DNA of 64,000 nt from Deltaproteobacteria bacterium (GTDB lineage: Bacteria > UBA10199 > JACPAL01), in NCBI GenBank assembly GCA_016180845.1, contig JACPAK010000002.1, positions 186,001-250,000 of the forward strand, given 5' to 3'. Below the pieces are notes generated by a model. It was not told the DNA's origin and searched no databases. It was given only the letters and a program-made list of their open reading frames with translations. The translations under genes and the position numbers were made by a program. Every line of letters begins with the position of its first letter. Within the stretch, counting starts at the first letter, position 1. Below, piece by piece: positions 39,176 to 48,183 of this stretch.

Positions 39176-39637
39176 TTATTCGGCTCCCCCGGGAGAGACA
39201 CGATAACCGCTTGAAATGGACGCATGTCCATCGCCCGTCGTGGTTGTCGATAGGGCTCGTAAGGGCCCTGCTGTCCACCGAGGTTGAGCCGTACTAGCGG
39301 CAGCAGCAAGCCGGTAAGCAGCATTCGCTTCATGAGGATCGCTCATAATAACGAGTCTACGCGCACCGGTCGCCAATCTTTCCAGATCGGTACTTCGGTC
39401 GGTTATCGAATCGACTGCTGCTGAGAGTAAAACTATCCTGCCACGCCAAAGTCGGGTAGGGGGTGGAAGCCGATTGAGGTCATCCAAAAGAGGACGCAAC
39501 GGATCTTCGGCACCCAGTGTTGTTAAGAGACGCCCTGCAACTTCCTCTACCTCGCGGATTGTCCGTGCCGCTAGAGCTCGAAGCTCACGTCCCAGTGGAA
39601 TGCCTCCCAATTGGGTTAATTGTGCTGCCCTAATCAT
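39176..39637 (-). CDS. Hypothetical Arg/Ala-rich protein
   Basis: I do not recognise this 153-residue protein. It is soluble, rich in Ala, Arg, Thr and Leu, with helices such as LGRELRALAARTIREVEEVAGRLLTTLG and a strand RGRIVLLSAAVDSI followed by RRLVIMSDPHEANAAYRL. The C-terminal part is low complexity (STTTTGDGHAS). Its composition differs from its neighbours, which suggests either a recent arrival or weak constraint. An AGAGGG lies just upstream of the ATG at 39637. It fills the only space between rluD and mutS. Confidence 0.5.
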   Translation of the reverse strand: MIRAAQLTQLGGIPLGRELRALAARTIREVEEVAGRLLTTLGAEDPLRPLLDDLNRLPPPTRLWRGRIVLLSAAVDSITDRSTDLERLATGARRLVIMSDPHEANAAYRLAAAASTAQPRWTAGPLRALSTTTTGDGHASISSGYRVSPGGAE

Positions 39638-39710
39638 TGCCCTCTTTTCGTTCCCAGCCTTTTGAAGTTGCTAAAAAAATCCGTTCCTTGTTAATCAGCT
39701 CTTTATAGTC

Positions 39711-42176
39711 ATGGCACCGTTAGAACTCACCCCGATGCTCCGCCAGTATCTCGAGATCAAGGAGCGTCATCGTGATGCAATTCTCATGTACCGGATCGGG
39801 GATTTCTATGAGATGTTTTTTGACGATGCGGTTCAAGCCTCGAAGATTCTCGATATTGTCCTGACTTCACGGAATAAAAACGATCCGACACCGATCCCTT
39901 TTTGCGGTGTCCCGTATCATTCGGTCGAGCCGTACATCGCGAAACTGATTCAGGCCGGTCGTAAGGTGGCGATCTGTGATCAGGTAGAGGATCCGAAAGA
40001 GGCGAAGGGGGTCGTGCGACGCGAGGTAACGCGCGTTATCACTCCTTCCTTGAGTATTGATACCGATCCGTCACCTAGATCCTCCTATCTTGTTGCCATT
40101 TCTCCAAATAGGGGCGGGTCCTGTCTTAAGGTTCCGCAATGGGGTTTTGCTTTTTTGGAATTCTCAACCGGGGAGTTTAAGGTGGCCGAGCTTTCCTACG
40201 AAGAGATCTGTGAGGAGATCCGATCACGACCGGTTCGGGAAATTCTCCTCCCAGAGTCTTTCAATACCGATTCAGAAAAAACTTTGCTGAAGGATCTTTT
40301 AGTAAATCGTCTTCCAATGTGGATTTTTGATGAGGCCTATGGTCGTCGGCTGCTTCAGGAACAGTTTCAGGTGGCAACGCTCTCCGGATTTGATTGTGAA
40401 GGGATTCCCTTCGGGGTGATCGCGGCCGGGGCGATCCTTCATTATGTGCGTGAGACGCAGAAAACGAACTTCTTGCCACACATCACGGCGCTGAAGCGGC
40501 ATCAGAGGGGGGATTTTCTCGTCTATTCCGATGAGACCTATCAGAGCCTCGAGGTCGATCGTCTGACCCAACTCCTCGACAGGACCGAAACGGCGATGGG
40601 GGGGCGGCGACTCCGCCAATGGATTCGATATCCGCTGACCCAAAAAGAAAAGATCGAATCGAGGCTTGAGACGGTCCAGGAGCTGACTCAGAAGGAAACT
40701 GTTTCGGCCGGTTTTCAGGAGTCATTGAAGAAGATCTATGATCTGGAGAGGCTTACGGCACGATTATCATTGAAGACAGTCAATGCGCGGGACCTGCTCG
40801 CCCTTGGGGTCTCTCTCCGGGCATTGGAGGAGATGCGGACGTCTTTGCAACAGCTCTCATCTAGCAGAATGAAAGAGATTGCCAGCCGGTGGGACCCGAT
40901 TTCGGAGAGCTCTTCCCGGATCTGCAAGACGTTGCGATCCGATCCTCCTCTGTCTCTGCATGAGGGGGGGATGATTGCGGAAGGGGTTCGCGAGGATCTC
41001 GATGAACTCCGGAAGATCAAACAATCGAGTCAGGAGTCTCTCGCCGCGATTGAAAAAAAGGAGAGGGAGCGGACAGGGATTTCCTCATTGAAGGTCGGTT
41101 TCAATCGAGTTTTCGGGTATTATATCGAGGTCACGACGACCCACCTCCAAAAGGTACCGTCCGATTATTTCCGCAAGCAAACCCTGACGAATGCCGAACG
41201 ATTTATCACGCCGGAGCTCAAGGAATTTGAAGGAAAGATCTTGGGCGCCGACGACAAGATTCGGGCGCTCGAGTATCAGATTTTCATCGAACTTCGAGAC
41301 CAGGTCTCCCAGGAGATTTCACGCATCAAGGCCCAGAGTGAGCTTGTTGCGGAGGTTGATACGTTGGTTTCGTTGGCCAGCGTCGCGCTGAACAGGCGAC
41401 TGATTCATCCCACGATGGTGGATGAATCGATCTTGGAGATCGAGGGGGGGAGGCATCTGCTAGTGGAGAGTTATCTCCCGGCGGGACGTTTTGTCCCAAA
41501 CGATCTTCATCTGGATACAGAAGAACAGAGGCTTATTTTGATTACAGGGCCGAATATGGCGGGGAAATCGACCGTGATCCGTCAGGCCGGTCTCATCGTT
41601 TTGATGGCCCAGATCGGGAGTTTTGTCCCGGCAGAATCCGCGGTGATCGGTATTGTCGACCGCCTCTTTTCACGGATCGGGGCCTCTGACCGGCTCTCGC
41701 AAGGGGAGAGCACTTTTATGGTAGAGATGAGCGAGACGGCATCGATTCTCCACCATGCGACAGGCAAGAGCCTGATTCTACTCGATGAAATTGGTCGAGG
41801 CACATCGACTTTTGATGGCCTCTCTCTCGCGTGGGCCCTTGCTGAATATCTTCATGACACGCTGAAGAGCCGGACGTTATTTGCGACACACTATCATGAG
41901 CTGATTGATCTGGCCTTAACACATGCGGGGATTCGGAATTATAATGTGATGGTCAAGGAGGAAGGGGAGGAGATTGTCTTTCTTTACCGTCTGGCGCCGG
42001 GGGGGATGAGTCATAGTTACGGGATTCATGTCGCCCGCCTCGCTGGTATTCCAGGAAAAATTCTGGAGAGGGCGAAGGAGGTCCTTCAGAATCTGGAACA
42101 AGGCGAGTTCGAACGTGGGACGCCACGTCTCGGGAAAAAACAGAAAACATCAAATGATCAAAGGACACTTTTTTAA
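39711..42176 (+). CDS. mutS: DNA mismatch repair protein MutS
   Basis: MutS recognises mismatches and starts repair. The 821-residue protein begins with the mismatch-binding domain (TPMLRQYLEIKERHRDAILMYRIGDFYEMFFDDA, containing the F-x-E mismatch-contact motif), followed by connector, core and clamp, and ends with the ABC ATPase: Walker A GPNMAGKST near residue 613, the STFMVEMSE signature, Walker B ILLDEIGRGTSTFDG and ATHYHEL. It has the full MutS1 length. Its 3' end overlaps the start of the amidase gene by 23 bases. No mutL lies in the window. Confidence 0.97.
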   Translation: MAPLELTPMLRQYLEIKERHRDAILMYRIGDFYEMFFDDAVQASKILDIVLTSRNKNDPTPIPFCGVPYHSVEPYIAKLIQAGRKVAICDQVEDPKEAKGVVRREVTRVITPSLSIDTDPSPRSSYLVAISPNRGGSCLKVPQWGFAFLEFSTGEFKVAELSYEEICEEIRSRPVREILLPESFNTDSEKTLLKDLLVNRLPMWIFDEAYGRRLLQEQFQVATLSGFDCEGIPFGVIAAGAILHYVRETQKTNFLPHITALKRHQRGDFLVYSDETYQSLEVDRLTQLLDRTETAMGGRRLRQWIRYPLTQKEKIESRLETVQELTQKETVSAGFQESLKKIYDLERLTARLSLKTVNARDLLALGVSLRALEEMRTSLQQLSSSRMKEIASRWDPISESSSRICKTLRSDPPLSLHEGGMIAEGVREDLDELRKIKQSSQESLAAIEKKERERTGISSLKVGFNRVFGYYIEVTTTHLQKVPSDYFRKQTLTNAERFITPELKEFEGKILGADDKIRALEYQIFIELRDQVSQEISRIKAQSELVAEVDTLVSLASVALNRRLIHPTMVDESILEIEGGRHLLVESYLPAGRFVPNDLHLDTEEQRLILITGPNMAGKSTVIRQAGLIVLMAQIGSFVPAESAVIGIVDRLFSRIGASDRLSQGESTFMVEMSETASILHHATGKSLILLDEIGRGTSTFDGLSLAWALAEYLHDTLKSRTLFATHYHELIDLALTHAGIRNYNVMVKEEGEEIVFLYRLAPGGMSHSYGIHVARLAGIPGKILERAKEVLQNLEQGEFERGTPRLGKKQKTSNDQRTLF

Positions 42177-42903
42177 AATCCTTCTGACTTTTCTTTTCTT
42201 GTCACAGAACCTCTTGGCCCAGGGACCTATCGTGGTCATCGATCCCGGTCATGGGGGAAAAGATCCCGGGAGTGTTGCGAATCGGGGGATTTCGGAGAAA
42301 AAATTGGTTCTTACATTCGCCAAACGACTTCAGGAGACCCTCCGGAAAAAGACAGGGGCGAAGGTTTTTTTGACGCGAAATCGCGACAGGTATCTTCCCC
42401 TGGAGGAACGAAATCGTGTCGCGAATGCAAAACAGTGTGATCTCTTTATCTCACTCCATGCCAATTCTGCCAAAAACAAAAAGGCAGAGGGGGTAGAGAT
42501 CTATTATCTGAATAAGGCAACCGACGCTGCTTCACGGCGTCTTGCCGAAAGGGAAAATCGTGGATCCAAGAGACGCCAGAAAGATGTCGATGCGATCATG
42601 TCTGATCTGATCCAGACGGCGGTGACGGAAGAGTCAGCGGAATTGGCCGGGATTTTACGAAAATCTTTGGCGAATGGGCTGCGAAAGGAAGGGGTTTCGG
42701 AGGTTCGTGTGAAGACAGCCCTGTTTTATGTCTTGGTCGGTGCAAAATGTCCGAGCCTTTTGGTCGAAATGGGGTACCTCACAAATTCGAAGGAGGCGAA
42801 GCGGCTGAAAGACCCAAAATTTCAGACACGAGTCGCTGAGGCGTTAGCGGATGGTGTTCAGCTCTATTTAACAAGACAGGGTCAGGCGAGGAGTGATTTG
42901 TGA
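42154..42903 (+). CDS. N-acetylmuramoyl-L-alanine amidase (Amidase_3)
   Basis: From the ATG at 42154 the 249-residue protein has a signal peptide (FFKILLTFLFLSQNLLAQG) and an Amidase_3 domain: VVIDPGHGGKDPG (zinc His), NRVANAKQCDLFISLHAN (second zinc His), and the catalytic Glu in LVEMGYLTN. It cleaves peptides from peptidoglycan in the periplasm, usually in cell separation. There is no AMIN targeting domain. The frame extends upstream inside mutS and that part is ignored. The stop overlaps the GTG of glnD by GTGA. Confidence 0.92.
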   Translation: MIKGHFFKILLTFLFLSQNLLAQGPIVVIDPGHGGKDPGSVANRGISEKKLVLTFAKRLQETLRKKTGAKVFLTRNRDRYLPLEERNRVANAKQCDLFISLHANSAKNKKAEGVEIYYLNKATDAASRRLAERENRGSKRRQKDVDAIMSDLIQTAVTEESAELAGILRKSLANGLRKEGVSEVRVKTALFYVLVGAKCPSLLVEMGYLTNSKEAKRLKDPKFQTRVAEALADGVQLYLTRQGQARSDL

Positions 42904-45464
42904 AAAAAGGAAGCGAATCGTATGAAGCGATCCTTCGTCGGACAGATGAGATTGATAAGCTCCTGATCACCCTTTTTGAAACAGCAGAGAAAGAGAAGGG
43001 GGGTCTTAAAATCGCCCTCTTATCTCAGGGGGGGTATGGTCGACGGGAGCTTTGTCTCTATTCGGATATTGATCTTCTCTTTCTCTACGAAGGGAAAGAA
43101 AAGACCTCACTCAAGTCTTTTGCGGAAAAGGTTCTTCATCCGCTCTGGGATGTCGGTCTGGAAGTTGGTTTTGCCACCCGGACCGTCTCAGATTGTGAAG
43201 AATTGATGCAGGAAGATCTCACGATTCTTTCCTCTCTGATCGATGGTCGATATCTGGCGGGGGACAGGGGGCTCTTTAATAATTTTGAATCGATGAAAGA
43301 GAAATTTTTCTCTTCTCTCGCCTTGCGTGAAAAGTTTTTCCAACAAAAATCCAAAGAGGATGAAGACCGATGGCACAAATATGGAGGGTCTGTCTATCTG
43401 TTGGAGCCTCATCTGAAGGAGGGAGAAGGGGGTCTTCGGGATTACCACACCCTTTATTGGTTTGCGCGGATCGCTCAGGGTCTGACCAATCCCCAGGATT
43501 TTGGCAAAAACGGTCTCTTGTCGTCGGAGGACTTTCATCATTTTTGGAAGGCGATCAATTTTCTCTGGAGGGTTCGTGAGGAGCTCCATCGGCTTGCCGG
43601 ACGGCGTCAGGATCAGCTTCTCTTCGAACATCAAGAGACGATCGGGCGCCTCCTGGGCTTTTCGAATACCCCTCAGTTTCTGGGTGTCGAACAGTTCATG
43701 CAGCAGTATTATCGACATGCCGCAACGATACGAAGAATTTCCAAAAAAGCGGTGCGCGAGTGCCTGATTCAATCCCTTCGCGGTTCTACTCCGGTCGAAC
43801 ATACCAGTGAAGATTCGCATTTCAGGATTGTTGAGGGGAAACTGTCTCTGGGGACACCGGGTCTTTTTCAAAAGGATCCTCTTTGTCTTCTCAAGGTTTT
43901 CCATATCGCGAGGCATCATGGGGTTGAAATTGATGATTCCACACGTGGGGAGATCGCGAGAAACCTCTCCTCAATAGATGATTCATTTCGCTCCTCCGCT
44001 CCAGCGGCCAGCCTCTTCCGGGCAATGCTTCGGGAGAGTGGTGGTCTTGGCCGGATGCTTGTCCAGATGAATGAGACAGGGGTGCTGGGAAAATTTCTCC
44101 CCGAATTCGAAAAACTTCATTTCCGGGCTCAACATGACATTTATCATCTCTATACGGTCGATGTTCATTCAATTTTTGCCGTCGGCGAATTTGAAAAGGT
44201 GCTTGAAGGAAAATATGCCGAGTCCCATCCGACATTCACGGAGATTTCAAAAGATCTGAAGCGAAATGACCTTCTGGCCTTCGCGATCCTTTATCATGAC
44301 ATCGGAAAAGGGGAGGGGAAAGGCCATGTGGAAAAAGGGGCCCCGTTGATTCGACGTGCCGGTGACCGATTGGGCTTTAGCAGTGCCGAGCTCGATCTGC
44401 TCGAATTTTTGGAGCGCAGTCATCTGATTATGACGCATCTTGCCTTCCGGCGCGACCTTGAGGAGCAGAATCTGATCATCCGTTTCGCAAAGTCGGTTCA
44501 GAATCTGGAAAATTTGAATCTTCTCTGCCTTTTGACATTTTGTGATGTCCATGCGGTGAGTCCCGAGGCGATGACCAGCTGGAAGGCCTCTCTTCTGGAG
44601 TATCTCTATTTAAAAACAAGGGAGGTCTTGAGAAGCGGTGATTACACCCCGGAGAGGGTTTCATCTCATCTGGGAAAAATTCGGGGTGCGGTTGGTTCTC
44701 TCCTGCCACGCCAGAATGATTTGGAAGAATTCGACCATTTTTTCCAGTCGATGCCTTCACGGTATGTGATGTCCGCATCTCCGGAGACAGTCGCTTATCA
44801 TTTGAGGCTCTGGAGGAAATTAGAATCCGACCGGATCGTCTTTGACTGGAGGATTCTGTCCAGGGAGGGATTGAATGAGGTGACCCTTTTGACTCTCGAT
44901 ACCCCCGGACTTTTTTCGAAGATGGCCGGTATTTTTACCGCCCACAATATCAATATCCTGCGAGCGGAACTTTCTGTCTCGAAGCTTGGGTATGCCCTTC
45001 ATACCTTTTTTGTGACGGATCATGGCGGTTTGTTAATCTCTGATGTCGAGACCTGGGAGTCTATTTTCCAGGATCTGAGGGCGGTGCTCTCTGGGAGAGT
45101 TCGGATCGAAGACCTTGTTTCTGAAAAATTCAGCCCTTCTCTATTCAAGAAAAAAGTGGCCCAAAAGCTTCCCTCACGAATCGATATCGACAATGACGTC
45201 TCGGCCTTTTACACTGTCATCGATATTTATGCCCACGACCGGGTGGGGCTTCTTTACCAGGTGACGACGACCCTCACGGCGCTTGGGTTGTATGTTGATG
45301 TTTCCAAGATTTCGACAAAAGTGGATCAGGTGGCAGATACTTTTTATGTGAAGGATATCTTTGGGCACAAGATTACCGATGAATCGCGCCTGAAACGGGT
45401 CAAAGAGGTTCTGGTGGAGGTTTTGGAAAAAGAACCAACACCTGATTGGAGGGTTCCCTTGTGA
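42900..45464 (+). CDS. glnD: [Protein-PII] uridylyltransferase/uridylyl-removing enzyme GlnD
   Basis: GlnD senses glutamine and modifies PII. The 854-residue protein has the nucleotidyltransferase motif GYGRRELCLYSDIDLLFLY near residues 45-63, an HD domain (LYHDIGKG, H466-D467) for deuridylylation, and two C-terminal ACT domains beginning near residues 660 (DTPGLFSKMAGIFTAHNINI) and 774 (YAHDRVGLLYQVTTTL). It starts at GTG inside the amidase stop. No PII or glutamine synthetase gene lies in the window. Confidence 0.96.
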   Translation: MKKGSESYEAILRRTDEIDKLLITLFETAEKEKGGLKIALLSQGGYGRRELCLYSDIDLLFLYEGKEKTSLKSFAEKVLHPLWDVGLEVGFATRTVSDCEELMQEDLTILSSLIDGRYLAGDRGLFNNFESMKEKFFSSLALREKFFQQKSKEDEDRWHKYGGSVYLLEPHLKEGEGGLRDYHTLYWFARIAQGLTNPQDFGKNGLLSSEDFHHFWKAINFLWRVREELHRLAGRRQDQLLFEHQETIGRLLGFSNTPQFLGVEQFMQQYYRHAATIRRISKKAVRECLIQSLRGSTPVEHTSEDSHFRIVEGKLSLGTPGLFQKDPLCLLKVFHIARHHGVEIDDSTRGEIARNLSSIDDSFRSSAPAASLFRAMLRESGGLGRMLVQMNETGVLGKFLPEFEKLHFRAQHDIYHLYTVDVHSIFAVGEFEKVLEGKYAESHPTFTEISKDLKRNDLLAFAILYHDIGKGEGKGHVEKGAPLIRRAGDRLGFSSAELDLLEFLERSHLIMTHLAFRRDLEEQNLIIRFAKSVQNLENLNLLCLLTFCDVHAVSPEAMTSWKASLLEYLYLKTREVLRSGDYTPERVSSHLGKIRGAVGSLLPRQNDLEEFDHFFQSMPSRYVMSASPETVAYHLRLWRKLESDRIVFDWRILSREGLNEVTLLTLDTPGLFSKMAGIFTAHNINILRAELSVSKLGYALHTFFVTDHGGLLISDVETWESIFQDLRAVLSGRVRIEDLVSEKFSPSLFKKKVAQKLPSRIDIDNDVSAFYTVIDIYAHDRVGLLYQVTTTLTALGLYVDVSKISTKVDQVADTFYVKDIFGHKITDESRLKRVKEVLVEVLEKEPTPDWRVPL

Positions 45465-45721
45465 TGTGGGAGATCTGGGTTTCGATTGCCCTTGTGGTTT
45501 TTATTTCTTTCCTTCTCCTCATGATTCGTCGCGCGGAACGACGGAAGTTGAAAAGTCGAACAGGTGATTTGCTTTCTGATGCTCTTCGTGAAGAGATTGA
45601 GAAGGAAAGGAGCGAGGGGGCTGAAAAGAAAAGAAAATTTGAAGAAGCGATGAAGAGTGTTGAAATTGGATCCGAAAAGGCTACTATGGATCCGCAACAA
45701 AATGCCATCAAGCCAGATTAA
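45464..45721 (+). CDS. Small membrane-anchored hypothetical protein
   Basis: The 85-residue protein has one N-terminal membrane helix (WVSIALVVFISFLLLMI) followed by RRAERRKLK and a charged, probably coiled-coil cytoplasmic tail. I do not recognise it. The ATG shares its first base with the glnD stop, and its 3' end overlaps the next gene by 20 bases, so it is part of the glnD-miaB transcription unit. Confidence 0.65.
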   Translation: MWEIWVSIALVVFISFLLLMIRRAERRKLKSRTGDLLSDALREEIEKERSEGAEKKRKFEEAMKSVEIGSEKATMDPQQNAIKPD

Positions 45722-46052
45722 AATTTGCCTGGAAACGGGATGTCGAAATGCCCAGACGACGAAAGGGTATTGTCGTCTTCATTATCTCAAGAACTGGAAG
45801 GGATTAAAGAGTGAGGCTCATAAGAAGGCGGCGGAGCGGTTGAATCGGTATGTCGAAGGGATTGTCAAAAAATATCCGGACCGTTACATGGAGGTGATTC
45901 GAAAGGATCTGAGGGGCAAGAAGGATTTCGAACCATTTCTGGATGATCCTGCCGGTGAGGATGTTCAAGGGATTATGGAAGATCTGGGTTATACCGACGA
46001 TGAGAGTATCGAACGCCTCCTGAATAACCTGCGTATCAATAAAGAATTTTAA
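45702..46052 (+). CDS. Hypothetical protein with N-terminal Cys/His zinc-ribbon-like motif
   Basis: From the ATG at 45702 the 116-residue protein begins with C-x4-C-x9-C-x2-H (ICLETGC, GYCRLHY), a likely small zinc site, followed by a basic helix (NWKGLKSEAHKKAAERLNRYVEGIVKKYPDRY) and an acidic C-terminal part. The layout suggests nucleic-acid or ribosome binding but I cannot name a family. It lies directly before miaB with no gap and overlaps the preceding small gene by 20 bases. Confidence 0.7.
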   Translation: MPSSQIKICLETGCRNAQTTKGYCRLHYLKNWKGLKSEAHKKAAERLNRYVEGIVKKYPDRYMEVIRKDLRGKKDFEPFLDDPAGEDVQGIMEDLGYTDDESIERLLNNLRINKEF

Positions 46053-47327
46053 ATGAGAGCCTACATCAAGACATTCGGGTGTCAGATGAATGAGCAGGAC
46101 TCTGAAATCATGAAGGGGCTGCTTCTTCGCTCCGGTTACTCCCCTACCTTGAAACCAGCTGAGGCAGACCTGATTCTCATCAATACCTGCAGCATTCGCG
46201 AAAAGGCGTATCACAAGGCGATGAGTGAGATCGGTCGTTACCTCCAGAAGGGGGAGAAAAAAGTCGTTTTGGGAGTGACCGGTTGCGTCGCCTCTCAGGA
46301 GGGGAGAAAGATTCTGAGACGAATGCCTCATGTCGATTTTGTGCTGGGGACCGATCATATCGGAAAACTTCCGCAGGTGATCCAGGAGGCCCGAGAGAGG
46401 GATAAAAAGAACTCTTATTCGGAGTTTCGGGATCTCTCTGATTATGAGTTTCCGATACCTCTTGAAATTCCGGGGGAGAGGAAGGTGAAGGCTTATGTCA
46501 CGATCATGAAGGGATGTGATAACACCTGTTCCTTTTGTATCGTGCCGATGACTCGTGGTCCCGAAATCTCGCGTGGTTCCGATGATATTATTCAAGAGAT
46601 TCGGAATCTGGAATCTCGAGGGGTTAAGGAGGTCATGCTCCTGGGCCAAAATGTAAATTCTTATGGCAAGGGGCTCTTGGAGAAAATGGATTTTCCAAAA
46701 CTCCTTCGCCGGATTGCCCGTGAAACAGGGATCAAAAGGATCCGGTTTACCAGTCCTCACCCGAAGGACCTTTCACGGACGCTTATTCGTGAATATGCGG
46801 AGAACGAGAGGCTTTGTCCCCATATTCATTTGCCAGTTCAGTCAGGGTCGGATCGAATTTTGAAGAAGATGCAGCGGGCCTATAGCCGCCAGGTTTATCT
46901 GAGGAAGGTGAATGAACTTCGGGCGGTTTGCCCGGATATCGCGATGACCACCGATATCATTGTGGGATTTCCTGGTGAGACGGAAGGCGATTTCAGAGAG
47001 ACGCTCGATCTCGTCCGAGAAGTTCGTTATGATCAGAGTTATTCGTTTGTCTTTTCACCCAGACCGGGGACCGTGGCTGCGACGCTACCTGATGACACCC
47101 CCCAGGAGGTAAAGGATGAGAGGCTCGTTCGACTTCAGGAGTTACAAAAAGAAATCAGTCTTGAAAGGAATCGTGAGTGCATCGGGAGAAGGGAAGAGGT
47201 GCTTGCCGGGAGAACTCCCCAGGGTCGGATTGTAAATTTCGATGGTGCAGGAGAGAATGTTGGTGATATACTGAATGTGATGATTAAAGACGCCACGGCG
47301 TTTTTTCTAAAAGGGGAGATCCTATGA
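46053..47327 (+). CDS. miaB: tRNA-2-methylthio-N6-dimethylallyladenosine synthase MiaB
   Basis: MiaB is the radical SAM methylthiotransferase acting on i6A37 of tRNA. The 424-residue protein has the N-terminal auxiliary-cluster cysteines (C10 in KTFGCQMNEQDSE, one in NTCSIREKA and one in VTGCVAS), the radical SAM motif C155-x3-C159-x2-C162 in KGCDNTCSFCIVP, and a C-terminal TRAM domain. It is slightly short at the C-terminus compared with E. coli MiaB. It overlaps the DUF151 gene by ATGA. Confidence 0.95.
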   Translation: MRAYIKTFGCQMNEQDSEIMKGLLLRSGYSPTLKPAEADLILINTCSIREKAYHKAMSEIGRYLQKGEKKVVLGVTGCVASQEGRKILRRMPHVDFVLGTDHIGKLPQVIQEARERDKKNSYSEFRDLSDYEFPIPLEIPGERKVKAYVTIMKGCDNTCSFCIVPMTRGPEISRGSDDIIQEIRNLESRGVKEVMLLGQNVNSYGKGLLEKMDFPKLLRRIARETGIKRIRFTSPHPKDLSRTLIREYAENERLCPHIHLPVQSGSDRILKKMQRAYSRQVYLRKVNELRAVCPDIAMTTDIIVGFPGETEGDFRETLDLVREVRYDQSYSFVFSPRPGTVAATLPDDTPQEVKDERLVRLQELQKEISLERNRECIGRREEVLAGRTPQGRIVNFDGAGENVGDILNVMIKDATAFFLKGEIL

Positions 47328-47827
47328 TGATCGAAATGAAAGTTACCGGTCTCACGATTGACCCCTTTACCAATATGCCGATTATCATTTTGAAGGATTT
47401 GGAAGAAAAGAGCGCCTTGCCGATCTGGATTGGTCTCATCGAGGCCTCGGCGATTGCCACCGAATTGGAAAAAATCCAGCTTTCGAGACCGATGACCCAC
47501 GATCTGATCCGAAATATTTTGACGACGTTGAATGTGACGGTTGAAAAAATTGAGGTCAATGATCTCTGCGACAACACCTTTTATGCCAAAATTTATCTCA
47601 AAAATGGGAGCGAGGAACATGTGATCGACTCTCGTCCTTCAGATGCGATTGCGCTGGCCCTGCGAACTCATTCCCCGATTTTTGTTGATAAAAAGGTCAT
47701 CGATAAATCACGCGACATCGACCTCGCCCGTGGAGGAAAAACAGGGGAGAAAAAGGTTCAGGAAGAGAAGTGGACGGAGATTTTGGAAAACCTGAACCCC
47801 GACGATTTCGGGAAGTACAAAATGTGA
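47324..47827 (+). CDS. DUF151 (bifunctional nuclease-like) family protein
   Basis: The 167-residue protein matches the DUF151/BFN family: VTGLTIDPFTNMPIIILKDLEEKSALPIWIGLIEASAIA, then RPMTHDLIRNIL and HVIDSRPSDAIALALR. Plant members show nuclease activity; bacterial ones are mostly uncharacterised. A charged C-terminal tail resembles a degenerate UVR-type helix. The gene follows miaB with a four-base overlap, a conserved pairing in deltaproteobacteria-like genomes, and its stop overlaps a GTG start. Confidence 0.92.
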   Translation: MMIEMKVTGLTIDPFTNMPIIILKDLEEKSALPIWIGLIEASAIATELEKIQLSRPMTHDLIRNILTTLNVTVEKIEVNDLCDNTFYAKIYLKNGSEEHVIDSRPSDAIALALRTHSPIFVDKKVIDKSRDIDLARGGKTGEKKVQEEKWTEILENLNPDDFGKYKM

Positions 47828-48183
47828 AGAAGTGGATCCCGCTCCTGCTTTACGCCTCTTTTTTATTTTATCTGTCCCATCAGCCATCTATCGAGCCCCC
47901 TGAATTTTTTGGTTGGCTTTTTCTGAGTGATAAACTTCTTCATGTCGGTGCCTATACCCCCTTTGGTCTTCTTTTGGCCCGTGCGGTTAAACGTCACAAG
48001 CTCCTCATTGCCTTTTTAGGGGCGACCCTCTATGGTCTCTCCGATGAGTTCCACCAGTCCTTTATCCCCGGCCGGATGGTTGAAATTGGTGACCTTGTTG
48101 CCGATGCGGTTGGAGGGTTTGTTGGGGGTTTGCTTTATTTAAGGCTTCAAAAATGGCCCAAATTATCACGCATCATGGAGTGA
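47824..48183 (+). CDS. VanZ-like family membrane protein
   Basis: The 119-residue protein has three to four membrane helices and VanZ-family features: FLSHQPS near the start, DKLLHVGAYTPFGLLLARA, LYGLSDEFHQSFIPGR and DLVADAVGGFVGGL. The family function is unclear outside teicoplanin resistance and no such resistance should be inferred here. The GTG start at 47824 is inside the DUF151 stop. Its 3' end overlaps the carbonic anhydrase-like gene by 31 bases. Confidence 0.85.
   Translation: MKKWIPLLLYASFLFYLSHQPSIEPPEFFGWLFLSDKLLHVGAYTPFGLLLARAVKRHKLLIAFLGATLYGLSDEFHQSFIPGRMVEIGDLVADAVGGFVGGLLYLRLQKWPKLSRIME

Noticed and set aside
43188-43919. A 243-codon minus-strand open frame inside glnD
   Set aside because: glnD is intact across this region, and the antisense product has no recognisable sequence.
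45804-46760. A 318-codon open frame on the minus strand
   Set aside because: It lies opposite miaB and the zinc-motif gene, has no recognisable domain, and its amino-acid pattern is that of an antisense shadow.
47824-48183. VanZ-like gene as evidence of glycopeptide resistance
   Set aside because: VanZ-family proteins are common housekeeping membrane proteins, and no van operon genes are present in this Gram-negative context.
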